Program-made: the position numbers and the translations under genes | From: Branchipolynoe longqiensis | Lineage: Eukaryota > Annelida > Polychaeta > Phyllodocida > Polynoidae | Direction of reading: 5' to 3' | DNA length: 64,000 bases | NCBI GenBank assembly: GCA_030323885.1 | Contig: CM059189.1 | Coordinates: forward strand, 49,759,661 to 49,823,660 | Shown: positions 1 through 9,880 of the stretch, in pieces | How positions within the stretch are numbered: the stretch's first letter is position 1 | Layout of the letters: the number at the start of each line of letters is the position of its first letter | Notes under the pieces: model-generated | Database searches by the model: none | Told to the model about the DNA's origin: nothing | What the model saw: only the letters and a program-made list of their open reading frames with translations

Positions 1-554
1 CTCGCTTGCCGAGACGCTCAATAAAAGTGTCCGACCCAACACGTGTCTCTATCCTTCCTTCCTATACATAGCCACACTTTATATATAAAATATATATATA
101 TGTAGCACCAGTGAACATGAGGGTGCGCCATTAGGGACGAAGGGAGGGGGCGGTGGTGGTGCCACCGGTCTCAGCAGTGTACTAGGATGCAGGTATCGGC
201 AACAAATATATAATAATAAGAATATAATAATAGAATTCCCTTCTGTGCCTTTATACTCACATAATATTTATACATCACATATATGAAGAGGTAGCATCGA
301 CTTGGAAAGTTGGAGGAAGTGCCGCTATGCCGTCTAGCCTAGATACTAAGCCCTGCACCGTGTGTGTCTGGGGGGAGCGAGGGGGGGGGTTGTGTCTCGT
401 CTGTTTACCTGGGAGTCCAGGTTGAGACCGCGACACCATTTCAGTTGAAAAGTAAACAATTTGACCAAAATCCCCTGGGCCGTAATCGAATTAACCCAAC
501 CCGGGCGACTCAGGTCACCCAAGTCATCTGAATTTCAAATCGAACACCGCGAGT
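1..554. other. no gene recognised
   Basis: AT-rich sequence with short TA runs near 80-100, a stretch of TAATAATA-type simple sequence near 210-235 and a G-run near 380-390. Open frames here are short and show no domain. I see nothing further. Confidence 0.5.
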
Positions 555-931
555 GGAGTCGACAAAAACACGTGCCGTGTGCAAAACGACCCGAAGCCAG
601 TAACCCACCTCTTGGCTGGGATTTGCTAGGAACGATGACGTCACACCTGAGCTTGTACCTGTAGCAACCACTACAAGTCCTAATGGTTATTTTAATGCTT
701 TTTTTTAAATAACCCAGATTGTCAGCTTATACGACCCTAAAATACTTTAAATCCTATTTTGCTGTACTTATATTGGTTATTAAAACAAATAATTAGGTTT
801 TAGATTAAGCCACCATTTTTTCCAACCCGAGCATGCAGAAGCTTATTCGGTTATTCGACCCGAGTCTGCAGGATGTGCGCATGCGCCAAAAAGTGGCTCG
901 GGTGACCAGAGTCAATTAATCGATTACGCCC
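555..931. repeat. dispersed repeat R1, copy 1
   Basis: About 375 bp that aligns in the same orientation with 40004-40390. Shared words include ACACGTGCCGTGTG, CCCACCTCTTGGCTGGG, TTGTCAGCTTATAC and GGATGTGCGCATG. No coding frame or terminal inverted repeat is evident, so the class is unknown. Confidence 0.75.
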
Positions 932-993
932 CACATGACCTCGCTGTGTGAAGACCGAGGTGCATGGAGGGAAGACAGCCCCGGTCCAATGGT

Positions 994-1312
994 GGTTGGT
1001 TGTTGGAGTTTTACGTCCATCATCTAAGGTCATATCAGGACGGGCACCGACTTGTGACAGTGCACACTCATGGCGACTTTACTGTGCTGCCACATTGGGA
1101 AATCAGACCGCCAGCACCATGACCTGATATCCCATTCAATCACATTATCCAGACACTGAGCCAACCAGTCTTTGCCAATTAATGCCGAGTGCCAGGCTGG
1201 AAAGCGTCAAGTATCAATTTTTTAAGTTATTGGTTTGACACGACCAGGAACCGAACCACGATCTCCCGCCCGCGAGGCCAACACTCTCCCGATTCGACCA
1301 TCGCACCCGGTC
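994..1312 (-). mobile_element. SINE-A, nearly full length
   Basis: Minus-strand copy of the commonest repeat in the window. Read on the minus strand it has a tRNA-like head (A-box-like GGTCGAATCGGGAGAG, then a degenerate B box), a conserved body containing TGATACTTGACGC-type and GGATAATGTGA words, and a tail ending in GGACGTAAAACTCC. The head resembles a Leu/Ser-type tRNA. About 28 copies or fragments occur in 64 kb, on both strands. Confidence 0.8.
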
Positions 1313-1490
1313 TTGGTGCAAAGTAGAGGCGACGCCTACCTAGTCAACAGACGTTTGGTTTGGTTTGTTGGTGTTTTACGTACAGCCAACATTGAAGGGG
1401 ATATATATATATATATACATAATATGGATACATATTTGGGTCCCAACAATACCATTGTGAGGATATTCTAACTCTCTAAGCCGTGGGTGG
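1313..1490. repeat. SINE-A tail scrap and (AT)n run
   Basis: 1350-1385 repeats the SINE-A tail word (GTTTGTTGGTGTTTTACGT). 1402-1422 is an (AT)n microsatellite. No gene. Confidence 0.5.
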
Positions 1491-1681
1491 AGAAGAAAGG
1501 GAGGAGTGCGTCTGGCAGGGGAAGGAGGCTGAGTGGCGAGAGAGGCCAGCGAGGCTGGGTTATAAGGGAGAGAGAGGGGGGGGTTACGCAACGCAATGGT
1601 CGCGGGCTGGGGGAGGTAGAGAGAGGGGGGGGGGGTGCTCCTCCTCCACTGCGAATCAAGCGCAATGCAAGCATTACGACC
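1491..1681 (-). repeat. terminal direct repeat, 3' side of the YR element
   Basis: 191 bp from AGAAGAAAGGGAGGAG to GCAAGCATTACGACC, nearly identical to 5993-6187 in the same orientation. Differences are scattered substitutions and G-run length. Confidence 0.85.
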
Positions 1682-1830
1682 GATGTGCAGCGAAGGAGGA
1701 AGACGGAGGCAGGAGTGGAGAAAAACACACTTTATTATGTAAAGTGGGGGGGGGGGGGGCAATGTACAATGTGGGGGAGTATATGTACAATGATAATGAA
1801 AATAAAGTGCAGGATAATGTCAGAGTCTTT

Positions 1831-2812
1831 TTAGGGGACCGGCCCCGAAGAGCCCTCCACCAAAACAGAGGAGAGGGCTCGAGGGGCAGCTGAGGCGGCG
1901 AGGCGGGGGAGGTATGTGTGGACCGCCCCGGAGGTCCAGGTGCCCTGGGCCATGATGTCGCGGAGGGGACCCCAGCCCTCTGGCAGGCCTGGGCCGCACC
2001 CCGACGCAGACTGTGGAGGGTGTAGCTGTCGGGGGCTGGGATGGCGAGGGCGGGGAGCGCGCCTCTGAGGAGGGCGGTGAGGGTCCTGGGGTTGAGCGGG
2101 CGGCCCGAGGGCATGATGAAGGCCGGGGCATCCGGAGCGGCAGGAACAAGGGCGGTAGAGGCTTTCCAGGCGGCGACCGGGCAGAGGGGGGAGGGAGCCC
2201 GGGGTCGCGGGGATGAAGAGGGCGACCGCCCCCGAGGGCAGCGTGATTGTCTTTGATGTCCTGAGGAGCACGCGGAGCCCTCCGGGGGCGGGGGCGACGT
2301 CGGCGCGGGTGATGGTGTGGGGGCCGCCCCACCCCTCGGGGCTGGGGGACAGGAGGCTGGATTGTCTGAGCATCCCGTAGTACCCGAGGAGGAGGGCGGC
2401 CCGAGGGACGACGCCCGAGTGCCCGGCGGAGCGGAGGTGTGTGAGGACAGCGGCGAGGTGATGAGGCAGGAGGGGCGGGGCCGGCCTCGGGACGTGCGCG
2501 GAGGCCCGCTCCCCGCCTCGGCAGACGTCTCGGGCGAGGCGCGAGCCGAAGGCGGTGGGATCGCCCCCGGCTGCCTCCACCCAGGAGCGGGCCCCAGATA
2601 GGGCGAAGCAGGGGCGATGGAGCAGGCATAGAGGGCGGCCGTGTAGGCCGCGACATCGAAGGCCGTGGGAGCCAGAGGGTCGCGGCCGTGGCCCGAGCCG
2701 AAGGTGACATAAACCTGAGCCTGGCGGCGGCGGTTTCTCCAGGTGGTGGGGGCGAGGGCGGCGATCCTGAGGCCATCGACAGCTGCGACCTCGGCGGAGG
2801 AGAACCCTGGAA
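1831..2812 (-). pseudogene. tyrosine recombinase of the YR element, frameshifted
   Basis: The pieces together resemble the catalytic domain of DIRS/Ngaro tyrosine recombinases, which integrate the circular DNA intermediate. Visible pieces are GARSWVEAAGG near 2590, a box-I-like GYYGMLRQS with the first catalytic Arg near 2360, then YTLHSLRRGAAQACQ (the H-x-x-R box) near 1990-2030, and GTWTSGAVHTYL with the presumed Tyr nucleophile near 1908. These lie in different frames, with shifts near 2600, near 2120 and in a C run near 1967, so no intact protein can be made as read. It follows and slightly overlaps the RT/RNase H frame, as in other YR retroelements. A related piece lies at 21066-21722. 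Confidence 0.7.
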
Positions 2813-4024
2813 TCAGAGGCCAGGGTTGTAGGGGAAGCTGTCATGATCGGGGTGGACGTAGGTGAGTCCGAGGCGAGCGACCTCGGAGTGCGCGAACTTG
2901 GCACAGGGGCTGGGGAGATGGGCGCGGCTGAGGGCGTCGGCGAGGATGAGCTCCACCCCGGGCTTATGGAGGATGGTGAGGGTAAATGAGCCCTCGGCGG
3001 CCAATAGCCAGAGCTCCAGGGCGCAGGTGCCGAGGACCGCATCGCGGGCATGTTCGGACTCGAGGGCCGCCGCGGAGGCCTGGTTGTCGGTGTTGACGAC
3101 AACGGTGGCCCCCGCGACGTCGCCGGGGAGGAGGGCGTGGAGGGCGACCACCAGGTTGATGGCCTCCAGCTGATGGATGGTGGGATACCGCTCCCGGTAG
3201 GCTGCGGAGTATCCTCGGGCGTAGCATTGAGTGGCGGAGTAGGCCCCCCCGCCAGTGAGGCAGGAGTCGCACTCGATCACCACCCGGCGGACCTCAGGGG
3301 CGCGGAGGAGGCAGAGGCCGTTGGTGGCCCGGGCGTAGGCCACGAACCACCTGAGGCGCCCGAGGACACTCTGCAGATCGCGGCGCCCGAGGGTCGGGTG
3401 GGCGACCCGGGCCTCACAGTCCCGGATGAGGTCGTCGACCTTATCGGGTGCGATGGGGATGGTCATGGCCTCGCTGTCGATGGCGAAGCCTAGCCAGGTG
3501 AGGTGGACCGCAGGGGGGTGGCACTTCCCGGGGGCGACCGCCAGGCCGAGGGCCCCGGTGAGGGCGATGAAGGCATCGAAGGCCTGGCGGGCCCTCAGGA
3601 AGGTGCGTTCGCACCCGACAAAGTCGTCCACATAGACGAGGGCATGGAAGCCCTCGCGGCGGAGGACCCAGGCGACTGCGGAGGTGACTCGGACGCAGGC
3701 GGCCCCGGAGGAGCGGCATCCAAAGGGAAGGGCGAGGTCGACGTAGGTCGCGCCGTCGAGGGTAATTCCGTAGAGAGGGCAGGAGAGGGGGTCAGCCCGG
3801 AGCTGACGGTAGGCGCGGGAGATATCCGCCGTCCAGGTGTAAGCTCCGGGGCCCTCCGTGATGAGGCGGCGGCCCACGTCGGCGACACTGGGGAGGCTAT
3901 AGGCATGGGGGGTCCCGAGGAACTCGCGCCTGGGGATGCCAGCGTTGACGCTGCAACCTGGGGGGTATGAGAGGTCAACGATGACCCGCCTCTTGCCCGG
4001 GTCGGATTTGGGGCGGGTCATCAT
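2813..4024 (-). CDS. reverse transcriptase/RNase H of the YR element
   Basis: 403 codons from two adjacent ATGs. The RT fingers/palm begins RPKSDPGKRRVIVDLSYP (residues about 4-21). The palm has TADISRAYRQL (about 64-74), LPFGCRSS, and the catalytic YVDD at 3623-3634. An RNase H domain follows (VVIECDSCLTGG, then VVNTDNQAS, and DALSR near the end). The layout matches DIRS-order RT/RNase H proteins. The ATG is probably not the native start: related proteins have an N-terminal part that here lies upstream in another frame (4103-4816), separated by a shift in the G run near 4025-4030. It acts on the element RNA to make cDNA in related systems. Activity of this copy is doubtful. Confidence 0.85.
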   Translation of the reverse strand: MMTRPKSDPGKRRVIVDLSYPPGCSVNAGIPRREFLGTPHAYSLPSVADVGRRLITEGPGAYTWTADISRAYRQLRADPLSCPLYGITLDGATYVDLALPFGCRSSGAACVRVTSAVAWVLRREGFHALVYVDDFVGCERTFLRARQAFDAFIALTGALGLAVAPGKCHPPAVHLTWLGFAIDSEAMTIPIAPDKVDDLIRDCEARVAHPTLGRRDLQSVLGRLRWFVAYARATNGLCLLRAPEVRRVVIECDSCLTGGGAYSATQCYARGYSAAYRERYPTIHQLEAINLVVALHALLPGDVAGATVVVNTDNQASAAALESEHARDAVLGTCALELWLLAAEGSFTLTILHKPGVELILADALSRAHLPSPCAKFAHSEVARLGLTYVHPDHDSFPYNPGL

Positions 4025-4030
4025 GGGGGG

Positions 4031-4816
4031 AGACCTGGGCCCAGGGGGTGAAGGGGGGGGCGAGGAAGGGGCCGGCGAGGGCGCCGTGGGCGAGCTCAGT
4101 GGTTATGAATTCGCGGAGGTGGGCATGGTGCTCCGGGGCTTCACGGTGATTGGTGTAGGTAGGGCGGGGGGGGGGGGGTGGGCAGAGTAATTGGCGGGGA
4201 AGCCGAACTCGAGGAGGTCGACGAGGTCGCCGTCATGGTATCCGTGGAGGCGGGCGCGCCAGGCAGGGATGTGGAGGCCTGAGGGGAGGGGGATGCGGGC
4301 GGCCAAAAAATTAGGTAGGCCCGCGATCCGGAGGGCGTCGTAGGCCCGGGAGAAGGTGGGGTAGCGGTCCCATGCGGGGGCGGAGAGGTGGGGCCATATG
4401 GCGAGGAGGGTTGGGCGGTATTGGTGGGGGGAGGGGCCGCAGGAGGGGGCGGCGGGGAGGGTGTCCTGTATATCAGGATCGACGACGTCGGCGATGGGTT
4501 CGCCTAAGTCGCCGAGGTGGGGGGGAGGGTTGAGGGGAGGGGAGGGGGGAGGAGGCGCGGTTGTCGTGAAGGAGAGGGAGGCGGAAGTCGGTGGTGGAGG
4601 GAGGGGGGGGAGTGGAGGGGAGGCGGGGAGAGGGGGGGAGGCCGGGGAGGTGGTGGAGGTAGGCAGTATCACCGGGGGAGGGCACCAGGTGGCGGCGGCG
4701 GGGGCGTCGGGGGTGATGGTGGGGGCAGGGGGGGGGTGGCGGGCTGGGAGGTAGGGCCGGCGCGGCTGCCGGCTGGGGAAGCAGGGCGAGCATGGGCGGT
4801 GGTGGCGGGGAGACAC
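4031..4816 (-). pseudogene. N-terminal part of the YR-element RT polyprotein, frameshifted
   Basis: A Pro-rich leader leads into RLHGYHDGDLVDLLEFGFPANYS, a block that in DIRS-order polyproteins precedes an Asn-His motif and a GPF motif. Those two follow here (TNHREAPEHH and ALAGPF) but in another frame, after a 12-G run at about 4168-4179. A second shift is needed at about 4025-4030 to enter the main RT frame. The upstream limit is uncertain because the Pro-rich part is low complexity and no ATG is obvious. Confidence 0.6.
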
Positions 4817-4829
4817 TGCTGGCGGGGAG

Positions 4830-5451
4830 TTACGTAATGGGCTTTGGGAAGCGGCCGGGCGGGGGAAGGGTTACATAACCGGCCGGAGATGATAGGCGCA
4901 GCAGCGCGGGGGTCCCGTGGGTGTTGCGTCGGCCCTGGTGGTGGGCCGGGGGGTGCCCTGTGTGTGGGCAGAGGACTTCCGGTCGGCTGATTGCCGTTTC
5001 CGGTCTGGGGCCGTTGGGAAGGCTGCTTGTGACGTCAGAGGTGTGAAGCTGGCGTCTGTGTGGGAGGCAGATGGTCGGGGGATGTGAGGAGCCCTCCCGG
5101 GAGGGGGGTCGCCGCTGGGAGCGGTTGGTGCTCGGGTTGTATGGAGGGGGGGCGGGGGTTGGCCCGGGCCCTCCTGGTGGGCGCCTCGCCCGAGCCGGGT
5201 GGGCTGGTGTTAAAAATCCGCCGAGGGGGTCGCGGGGGCGGCAGAGGCGCGTTCCCGGAGGTGCTTGGTGTTGCACACCGCCTCACTGTGCATAGTTAGG
5301 ATGCGCCTGACATTGGCGCAATAGGCGCAGGCCTCCGGGCGCCCTGCTCCCCATGCGCCTCACCGGCGGGGGTGAGGTCGCATGAGGCGGGGTCCCGGTT
5401 CCATGCTGAGCAGGGGACCCATATGCCTCTCGGCTGTAGGGAGTTCTGGCA
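4830..5451 (-). other. GC-rich spacer between ORFs of the YR element
   Basis: Open frames here are Pro/Arg-rich and have no recognised domain. One may be the C-terminal part of the gag-like protein in another frame, but I cannot show it. Confidence 0.35.
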
Positions 5452-5904
5452 TCAGTCTGGGAGCTGGGGGGCGGCCGCGCGGCTGGGGGGCGGCCGCGAG
5501 GCGGCAGGAGGCGTGGCGGTGAGGTGGCGCTGTATCGTGGGGGCAGCGCCCGCGGCCTCGCGGGTGAGATCCTCCATAAAGGCCGAGAGGCGCTCCAGGG
5601 CCGAGGGGGCCGAGGGGGCCGAGGGAGGCGGCGGAGGCGGCGGAGGAGGTGCCGGCGCAGGGGCCGGGGTCGCGCCTTGGAGAATGAGGCTCTCCACTAG
5701 TCCCGTGAGGTGCTCCAGGGCGCGGGTGTTGGCGTCGATCCGAGCCTCAGCTGTGGGGACCCGCTCCGGGGCCTCCTCCCTGGCGGCAGGCCGGGGTGAG
5801 GGGGGCGGCGAGGTCGCGGAGGTGGAGTCGGCCGTGGAGGAGGGCAGTGTGGCGGCTCCTCTCCTGGATGCGCGGGGGGTGCGTCGGCCTCTTGTGTGCG
5901 GCAT
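5452..5904 (-). CDS. gag-like ORF1 of the YR element
   Basis: 150 codons with an ATG at 5904. The start is Arg/Ser/Thr-rich (MPHTRGRRTPRASRR). The middle is predicted helical and coiled-coil-like (ARIDANTRALEHLTGLVESL, residues about 55-74). A poly-Pro/Ala stretch and a second helix (ALERLSAFMEDLTREA) follow. It is first in the element, directly after the terminal repeat, which is where the Gag-like protein sits in DIRS-order elements. No zinc knuckle is visible. It is assigned by position and composition only. Confidence 0.5.
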   Translation of the reverse strand: MPHTRGRRTPRASRRGAATLPSSTADSTSATSPPPSPRPAAREEAPERVPTAEARIDANTRALEHLTGLVESLILQGATPAPAPAPPPPPPPPPSAPSAPSALERLSAFMEDLTREAAGAAPTIQRHLTATPPAASRPPPSRAAAPQLPD

Positions 5905-5992
5905 GACTAGCGTAGGCCGGCGAGGTGAGGGTCGCGGAGGCGTGGAGGCGTGGAGGTGTGGAGGCGTGGAGGCTGCAGGGGGCGAGCCAAAA

Positions 5993-6187
5993 AGAAGAAA
6001 GGGAGGAGTGCGTCTGGCAGGGGAAGGAGGCTGAGTGGCGAGAGAGGGCAGCGAGACTGGGTTATAAGGGAGAGAGAGAGGGGGGGGGGGTTATGCAACG
6101 CAACGGTCGCGGGCTGGGGGAGGTAGAGAGGGGGGGGGGGGTGCTCCTCCTCCACTGCGAATCAAGCGCAATGCAAGCATTACGACC
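5993..6187 (-). repeat. terminal direct repeat, 5' side of the YR element
   Basis: 195-bp partner of 1491-1681, same orientation. It differs mainly in G-run length and a few substitutions. Confidence 0.85.
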
Positions 6188-6193
6188 AAGGCT

Positions 6194-6239
6194 GATCTTC
6201 ACCCGTGTAGTACAAGTACCAGGTGAATCTTTTATCTAG
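6194..6239. mobile_element. TIR-1 element, one terminus only
   Basis: Ends in GTGAATCTTTTATCTAG and has the internal ACCCGTGTAGTACAAGTACC seen in the termini at 24900-24929 and 31633. It sits directly beside the YR-element repeat. Confidence 0.65.
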
Positions 6240-6396
6240 TGCTCTACAGATTCGGCCCGCGTCCACTTAGTAAAAGGTGCAGCATCTTGCAGCATGGACA
6301 CAGCCACCCACGTGTCGACTCACGCGTGCCTTTCTCTAAATATCAAACTTATCTCAATAACAGTAACCTAAAACCTGCCTACATCAAAGAAGGCAA

Positions 6397-6699
6397 TGTT
6401 TGATGGTTGGGGTTATACATCCTAGCAACATATGTCATCATATCAGGATGGGTACCGACTATAGTGTTGCCCCACTGGGAGATCAGGCCACAGGCACCAT
6501 GTCCTCATATCCCACTCGGTCACATTATCCTGACACTGAGCTCACCAGCCCTTGCCCTATCCTAGCAATGCTGAGCGCCGTACTAGGTAGTGGTAAGTGT
6601 CAATTTTATAAGTCATCGGTTTGAATCGACCGGGAACCGAACTCTCGACTTTCCACATGGGAAGCCTGCGCTCTACCGATTCGGCCACCCCGTTCGGTC
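6397..6699 (-). mobile_element. SINE-A with target-site duplication
   Basis: Full head and tail. Flanked by TCAAAGAAGGCAA (6384-6396) and TCAAAGAAGGGAA (6700-6712), a 13-bp target duplication with one mismatch. Part of the body is deleted around the GACTTGTGACAGTGCGCAC word. Confidence 0.8.
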
Positions 6700-6726
6700 T
6701 CAAAGAAGGGAAGGAAGGCAAAGACT

Positions 6727-7059
6727 GGTTGGTTGTTTGTTGGAGTTTAACATCCTGGCAACATCTAAGTTCATATGAGGACGGGTACCGACTTGTGACA
6801 GTATTCACTCATGACAACCTTATAGTGCTGCCCCACTGGAAGATCAGGCCACCGACACCACGACCCAGTATCCCACTCAGTCACATTATCCTGGCACTAA
6901 GCTAATCAGTCCTTGCCCTATCCTATTAATGCTGAGTGCCAGGCTAGGAAGCGACAAGTATCAATTTGTAAGTAATTGGTTTGATGCAACAGGCAACCGA
7001 ACTCCCGATCTCCCGTGCGCGAGTCCCACACTCTACCGATTCGGCCACCACGCCCGGTG
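6727..7059 (-). mobile_element. SINE-A, full length
   Basis: Starts with the TTGTTGGAGTTTAACATCC tail and ends with the tRNA-like head GATTCGGCCACCACGCCCGG. Same strand as its neighbour at 6397-6699. Confidence 0.8.
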
Positions 7060-7270
7060 CCTCGGTTAGGAGGCTTTTGTCCTGTTGGTCTTAGTGAAAG
7101 GTGACCACGTGATTTCTTAGTGAGGTGGCCCAAGGTTCGCCCCAGAGGGTTATGCACAGACAGGACCAACCGGACATGACCTCATGGGGCCGCGTTCCGC
7201 CATCTCGTTGCATGCCGGGGCATGCCCTAGCCAAAAGGACACTATTTTTCCCTTTTAAAAAACACCCCAG

Positions 7271-7655
7271 GTGCTCGGCATTAATAAGATAGGGCAATGA
7301 CTGGCTAGCTCAGTGTCAAGATAATGTGACTGAGTGGGCTATCGCGTCATGGCGCCAGCGGCCTGATCATATCAGGACGAGTACCCATTTGTGACAGTGC
7401 ACACTCATGGCGAATTAATAGTGCTGGCCAACTGGGAAATCAGGCCGCCAGCACCATGACACTATATCCCACTCAGTCACATTATCCTGACAATGAGCCA
7501 ACTAGTCCTTGCCATATCTTAATAATGCCGAGTGCCAGGCTAGGAAGCGACAAGTATCAGTTCTATATATCATTGGTTTGACTCGACCAGGACCCAAACT
7601 CCCGACCTTCCACATGGGAAGTCTGCGCTCTACCGATCAGCTCACTGCGGCTGGT
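7271..7655. repeat. inverted pair of SINE-A pieces
   Basis: A headless plus-strand piece (7271-7367) meets a minus-strand copy (7368-7655) at a point where both read into the middle of the SINE. The pair can fold back on itself. Confidence 0.7.
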
Positions 7656-7786
7656 GATGGCGTGGGAATGCACGGTTTGACTTCCAGGAGCCGTAGGAGC
7701 CACATAACATATAAAGCACCCCCTCCCCATCCCACCCCACCCCCACCATCGTACAAATTTGACTCATTTGAATATTGTGTTGTTTC

Positions 7787-8115
7787 AGAAAGTTTGTTTT
7801 ATTTAACGATGCCTCTAGAGCACATTGATTTTTATCATCAGCTATTGGATGTCAAACACTGGTCATTCTGAAATATTTCCTTCCAGGAAACCCGCTGCTG
7901 CAACATAGTAGCCTCTTTCCGATAAGCAGCAAGTGATCTTTAATATGCACTTTCCCGCAGACAAGACAGCACATACCACAACCTTTGATGAACCAGTTGC
8001 GGACAACTGGTTGGAAGGGAAAATAGCCTAATCTGCAAATGTGTCCACTTAGCAGGATCAAAAGGATGACTGACACCTTCACAGGTGGACACTCTACCGC
8101 CTGAGCTACGTGCCA
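7787..8115 (-). mobile_element. SINE-B (mollusc-type GTTTTATTTAACGA family)
   Basis: Contains GTTTTATTTAACGATGCC, CACATTGATTTTTATCAT, GCTATTGGATGTCAAACAC, CACTTTCCCGCAGACAAGAC and GAACCAGTTGCGGAC in the order I know from molluscan repeats. The right end, read on the minus strand, is a tRNA-like head with A box TAGCTCAGGCGGTAGAGTG. Partial copies lie at 21807-21878 and 35125-35345. Confidence 0.8.
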
Positions 8116-8537
8116 CTCTCGTGTTGGTTCAGGGGCGAAGCACTATGGTCGACATCGATTAATCACCTCGGAGCATCCCAACCATTTTGTTGGGACATGC
8201 ACAGATCATACAAACTCGATTTGCATAAACGAATGCGCTCGGGGCAGAAAAAATGCCGGTTTGAAACATTTGTTATTGTGGCAATCTTTCACACTGCATG
8301 TGCTTCATGGTGTCATGCAGGAGTGTTTCCTTTCCATGCATCATCATCATGCTGTCGGTCGCGAAGCGACAAAGACTGCTTTCATTACTTGACTGCCGCT
8401 CTCCATTTAGCTCTCTGCTGTGAGAGTTGCGTCCATGAGTCAGTCTTAATGTCTCTCAGCTTCAGGTTTCTCTTGATGGTATGACTTCATGAAAGCTGCC
8501 TGCAAAAGTGTTGAAGTGCTGCTGGCTTTTGCAAGTT
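8116..8537. other. no feature recognised
   Basis: Mixed sequence without a convincing frame or repeat match inside the window. It may include part of the Gypsy element that follows, but nothing is recognisable. Confidence 0.4.
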
Positions 8538-9757
8538 ACCAGCATCATACCAGAGGTGGAGTTCTTGAGGATGCCCAACATGCGATTGGAGAAACCAACG
8601 TGTCGACTCATAACGTACTCGGGGGAGCGAATTCGACCATGGGGCGAGGTCATCATGGACGTCCAAGGACAGCCGGTGCGATTCCAAATAATAGACAACG
8701 GATGTGCTATCTTGGGAAAGGACGAGTGTTAGCCTGAACCTCGTCAGCCGTGTGGAAGCGGTGAACATTCAGGAGAGGCCAGCAGAAACAGGCAACAAGC
8801 AAGCAAACGAAATGGTAAATAAATATAAATCTGTATTTAATGGACTTGGGTGTATTAAAGTGAACGCGACTATACATGTAGACGAGAGTGTACCGGCGGT
8901 CATTGACCCACCGAGGCGCATTCCACACGCCAATAATAATGCAGTGCGGAGTGAATTAGATAGAATGTTGGATATGGGGGTGATAGTCGAACAAAATGAG
9001 CCTACACCATGGGTTAATTCGGTTACTATAGTGCGAAAACCAAATAAGTTACGAATTTGCCTTGACACTACCAAGTTGAATAAGGCTATACTACGTGGGC
9101 CGTATCCAATTAAAACGGTAGAGCAAGTGGTAGCTAACACCTCGGGTGCCAATTTTTTTTCAGTGCTCGATACGCAAAGCGGGTACTGGCAAATATTGTT
9201 AGATGAACAGAGCTCATTGTTGTGTACATTCAACACACCCTGGGGGAGGTACAGGTTTACCCGGCTGCCGTTTGGCATTAAAACAGCCGGGGATATTTTC
9301 ATTCAAGAAATGAAAAAAATATTAGCAGGGCTCCCGGGGGTGGATGTTGTAGCTGATGATATTTTGATATATGCAGCATTGTTAACCGAGCATAATGAGA
9401 GGCTGGAGGCAGTTCTGAAGAGGGTACAGCAAGCTGGGTTGAAATTGAACCCGAACAAGATGAGATTATGTAAGTCGCAAGTAAATTATGTGGGGCGTTT
9501 ATTGACAGGAGAGGGATTAATGCCAAACTGAATTGACCACCCCGACTGATAAACCCAGTGTCCAAAGACTTTTGGGAATGGTGGGATATGTGCATAAATT
9601 TATCCCGAACCTGTCAGATATTGCAAAGCCTCTCAGAATACTCTTAACAAAGGATGTGACTTGGCACTGGTACCATGAACAGGAAAGTGCATTTGTAAAA
9701 TTAAAACAAGTGCTGAAGTATTACAAAGTAGATAAGCCAATAACGATGCAAGTCCAA
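8538..9757 (+). pseudogene. decayed Gypsy/Mag pol fragment
   Basis: The plus strand encodes the end of the protease region (CRLITYSGERI, NGCAILGKDEC), then the RT with TPWVNSVTIVRKPNKLRICLD, FNTPWGRYRFTRLPFGIKTAG and VVADDILIY at the catalytic site, then the connection region (RLLGMVGYVHKF). A frameshift lies near 8725. A short deletion with a frame change lies near 9530, and the sequence breaks off near 9757. It is clearly related to the intact element at 26682-31450 but diverged from it. No LTRs, RNase H end or integrase remain. The catalytic box is VADD where most relatives have VDD or TDD. Confidence 0.85.
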
Positions 9758-9880
9758 GAATATTCCAAATAATAGCAGATTCCATGTTTCTACAAAGATT
9801 GGCATGTTATGCATATGTCAGAGTTGAAAATAATACATTTCACTTTTTCATTTAGATCTATAATTGAGCAATACATTAAT
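9758..9880. repeat. dispersed repeat R2, copy 1
   Basis: CCAAATAATAGCAGATTCC and GCATATGTCAGAGTTGAA recur near 52612-52700. It begins exactly where the Gypsy fragment breaks off, so it may be the element that truncated it. Confidence 0.5.

Larger units (their letters stand above)
1491..6187 (-). mobile_element. tyrosine-recombinase retrotransposon (Ngaro/PAT-like), degenerate
   Basis: A GC-rich element bounded by direct repeats (1491-1681 and 5993-6187), unlike its AT-rich surroundings. Read on the minus strand it carries a gag-like ORF, a reverse transcriptase/RNase H ORF and a tyrosine recombinase region, with no integrase of the DDE type. That gene set defines the DIRS order. Direct rather than inverted terminal repeats point to the Ngaro or PAT groups, which carry split direct repeats. 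I could not find the second (B) half of a split repeat, so the group is inferred. Several frameshifts, mostly in homopolymers, make this copy look inactive. Confidence 0.75.

Noticed and set aside
1820..6034. Several plus-strand frames across the GC-rich region
   Set aside because: They lie opposite the RT, RNase H and recombinase motifs and contain only Gly/Ala/Arg-rich low-complexity sequence.
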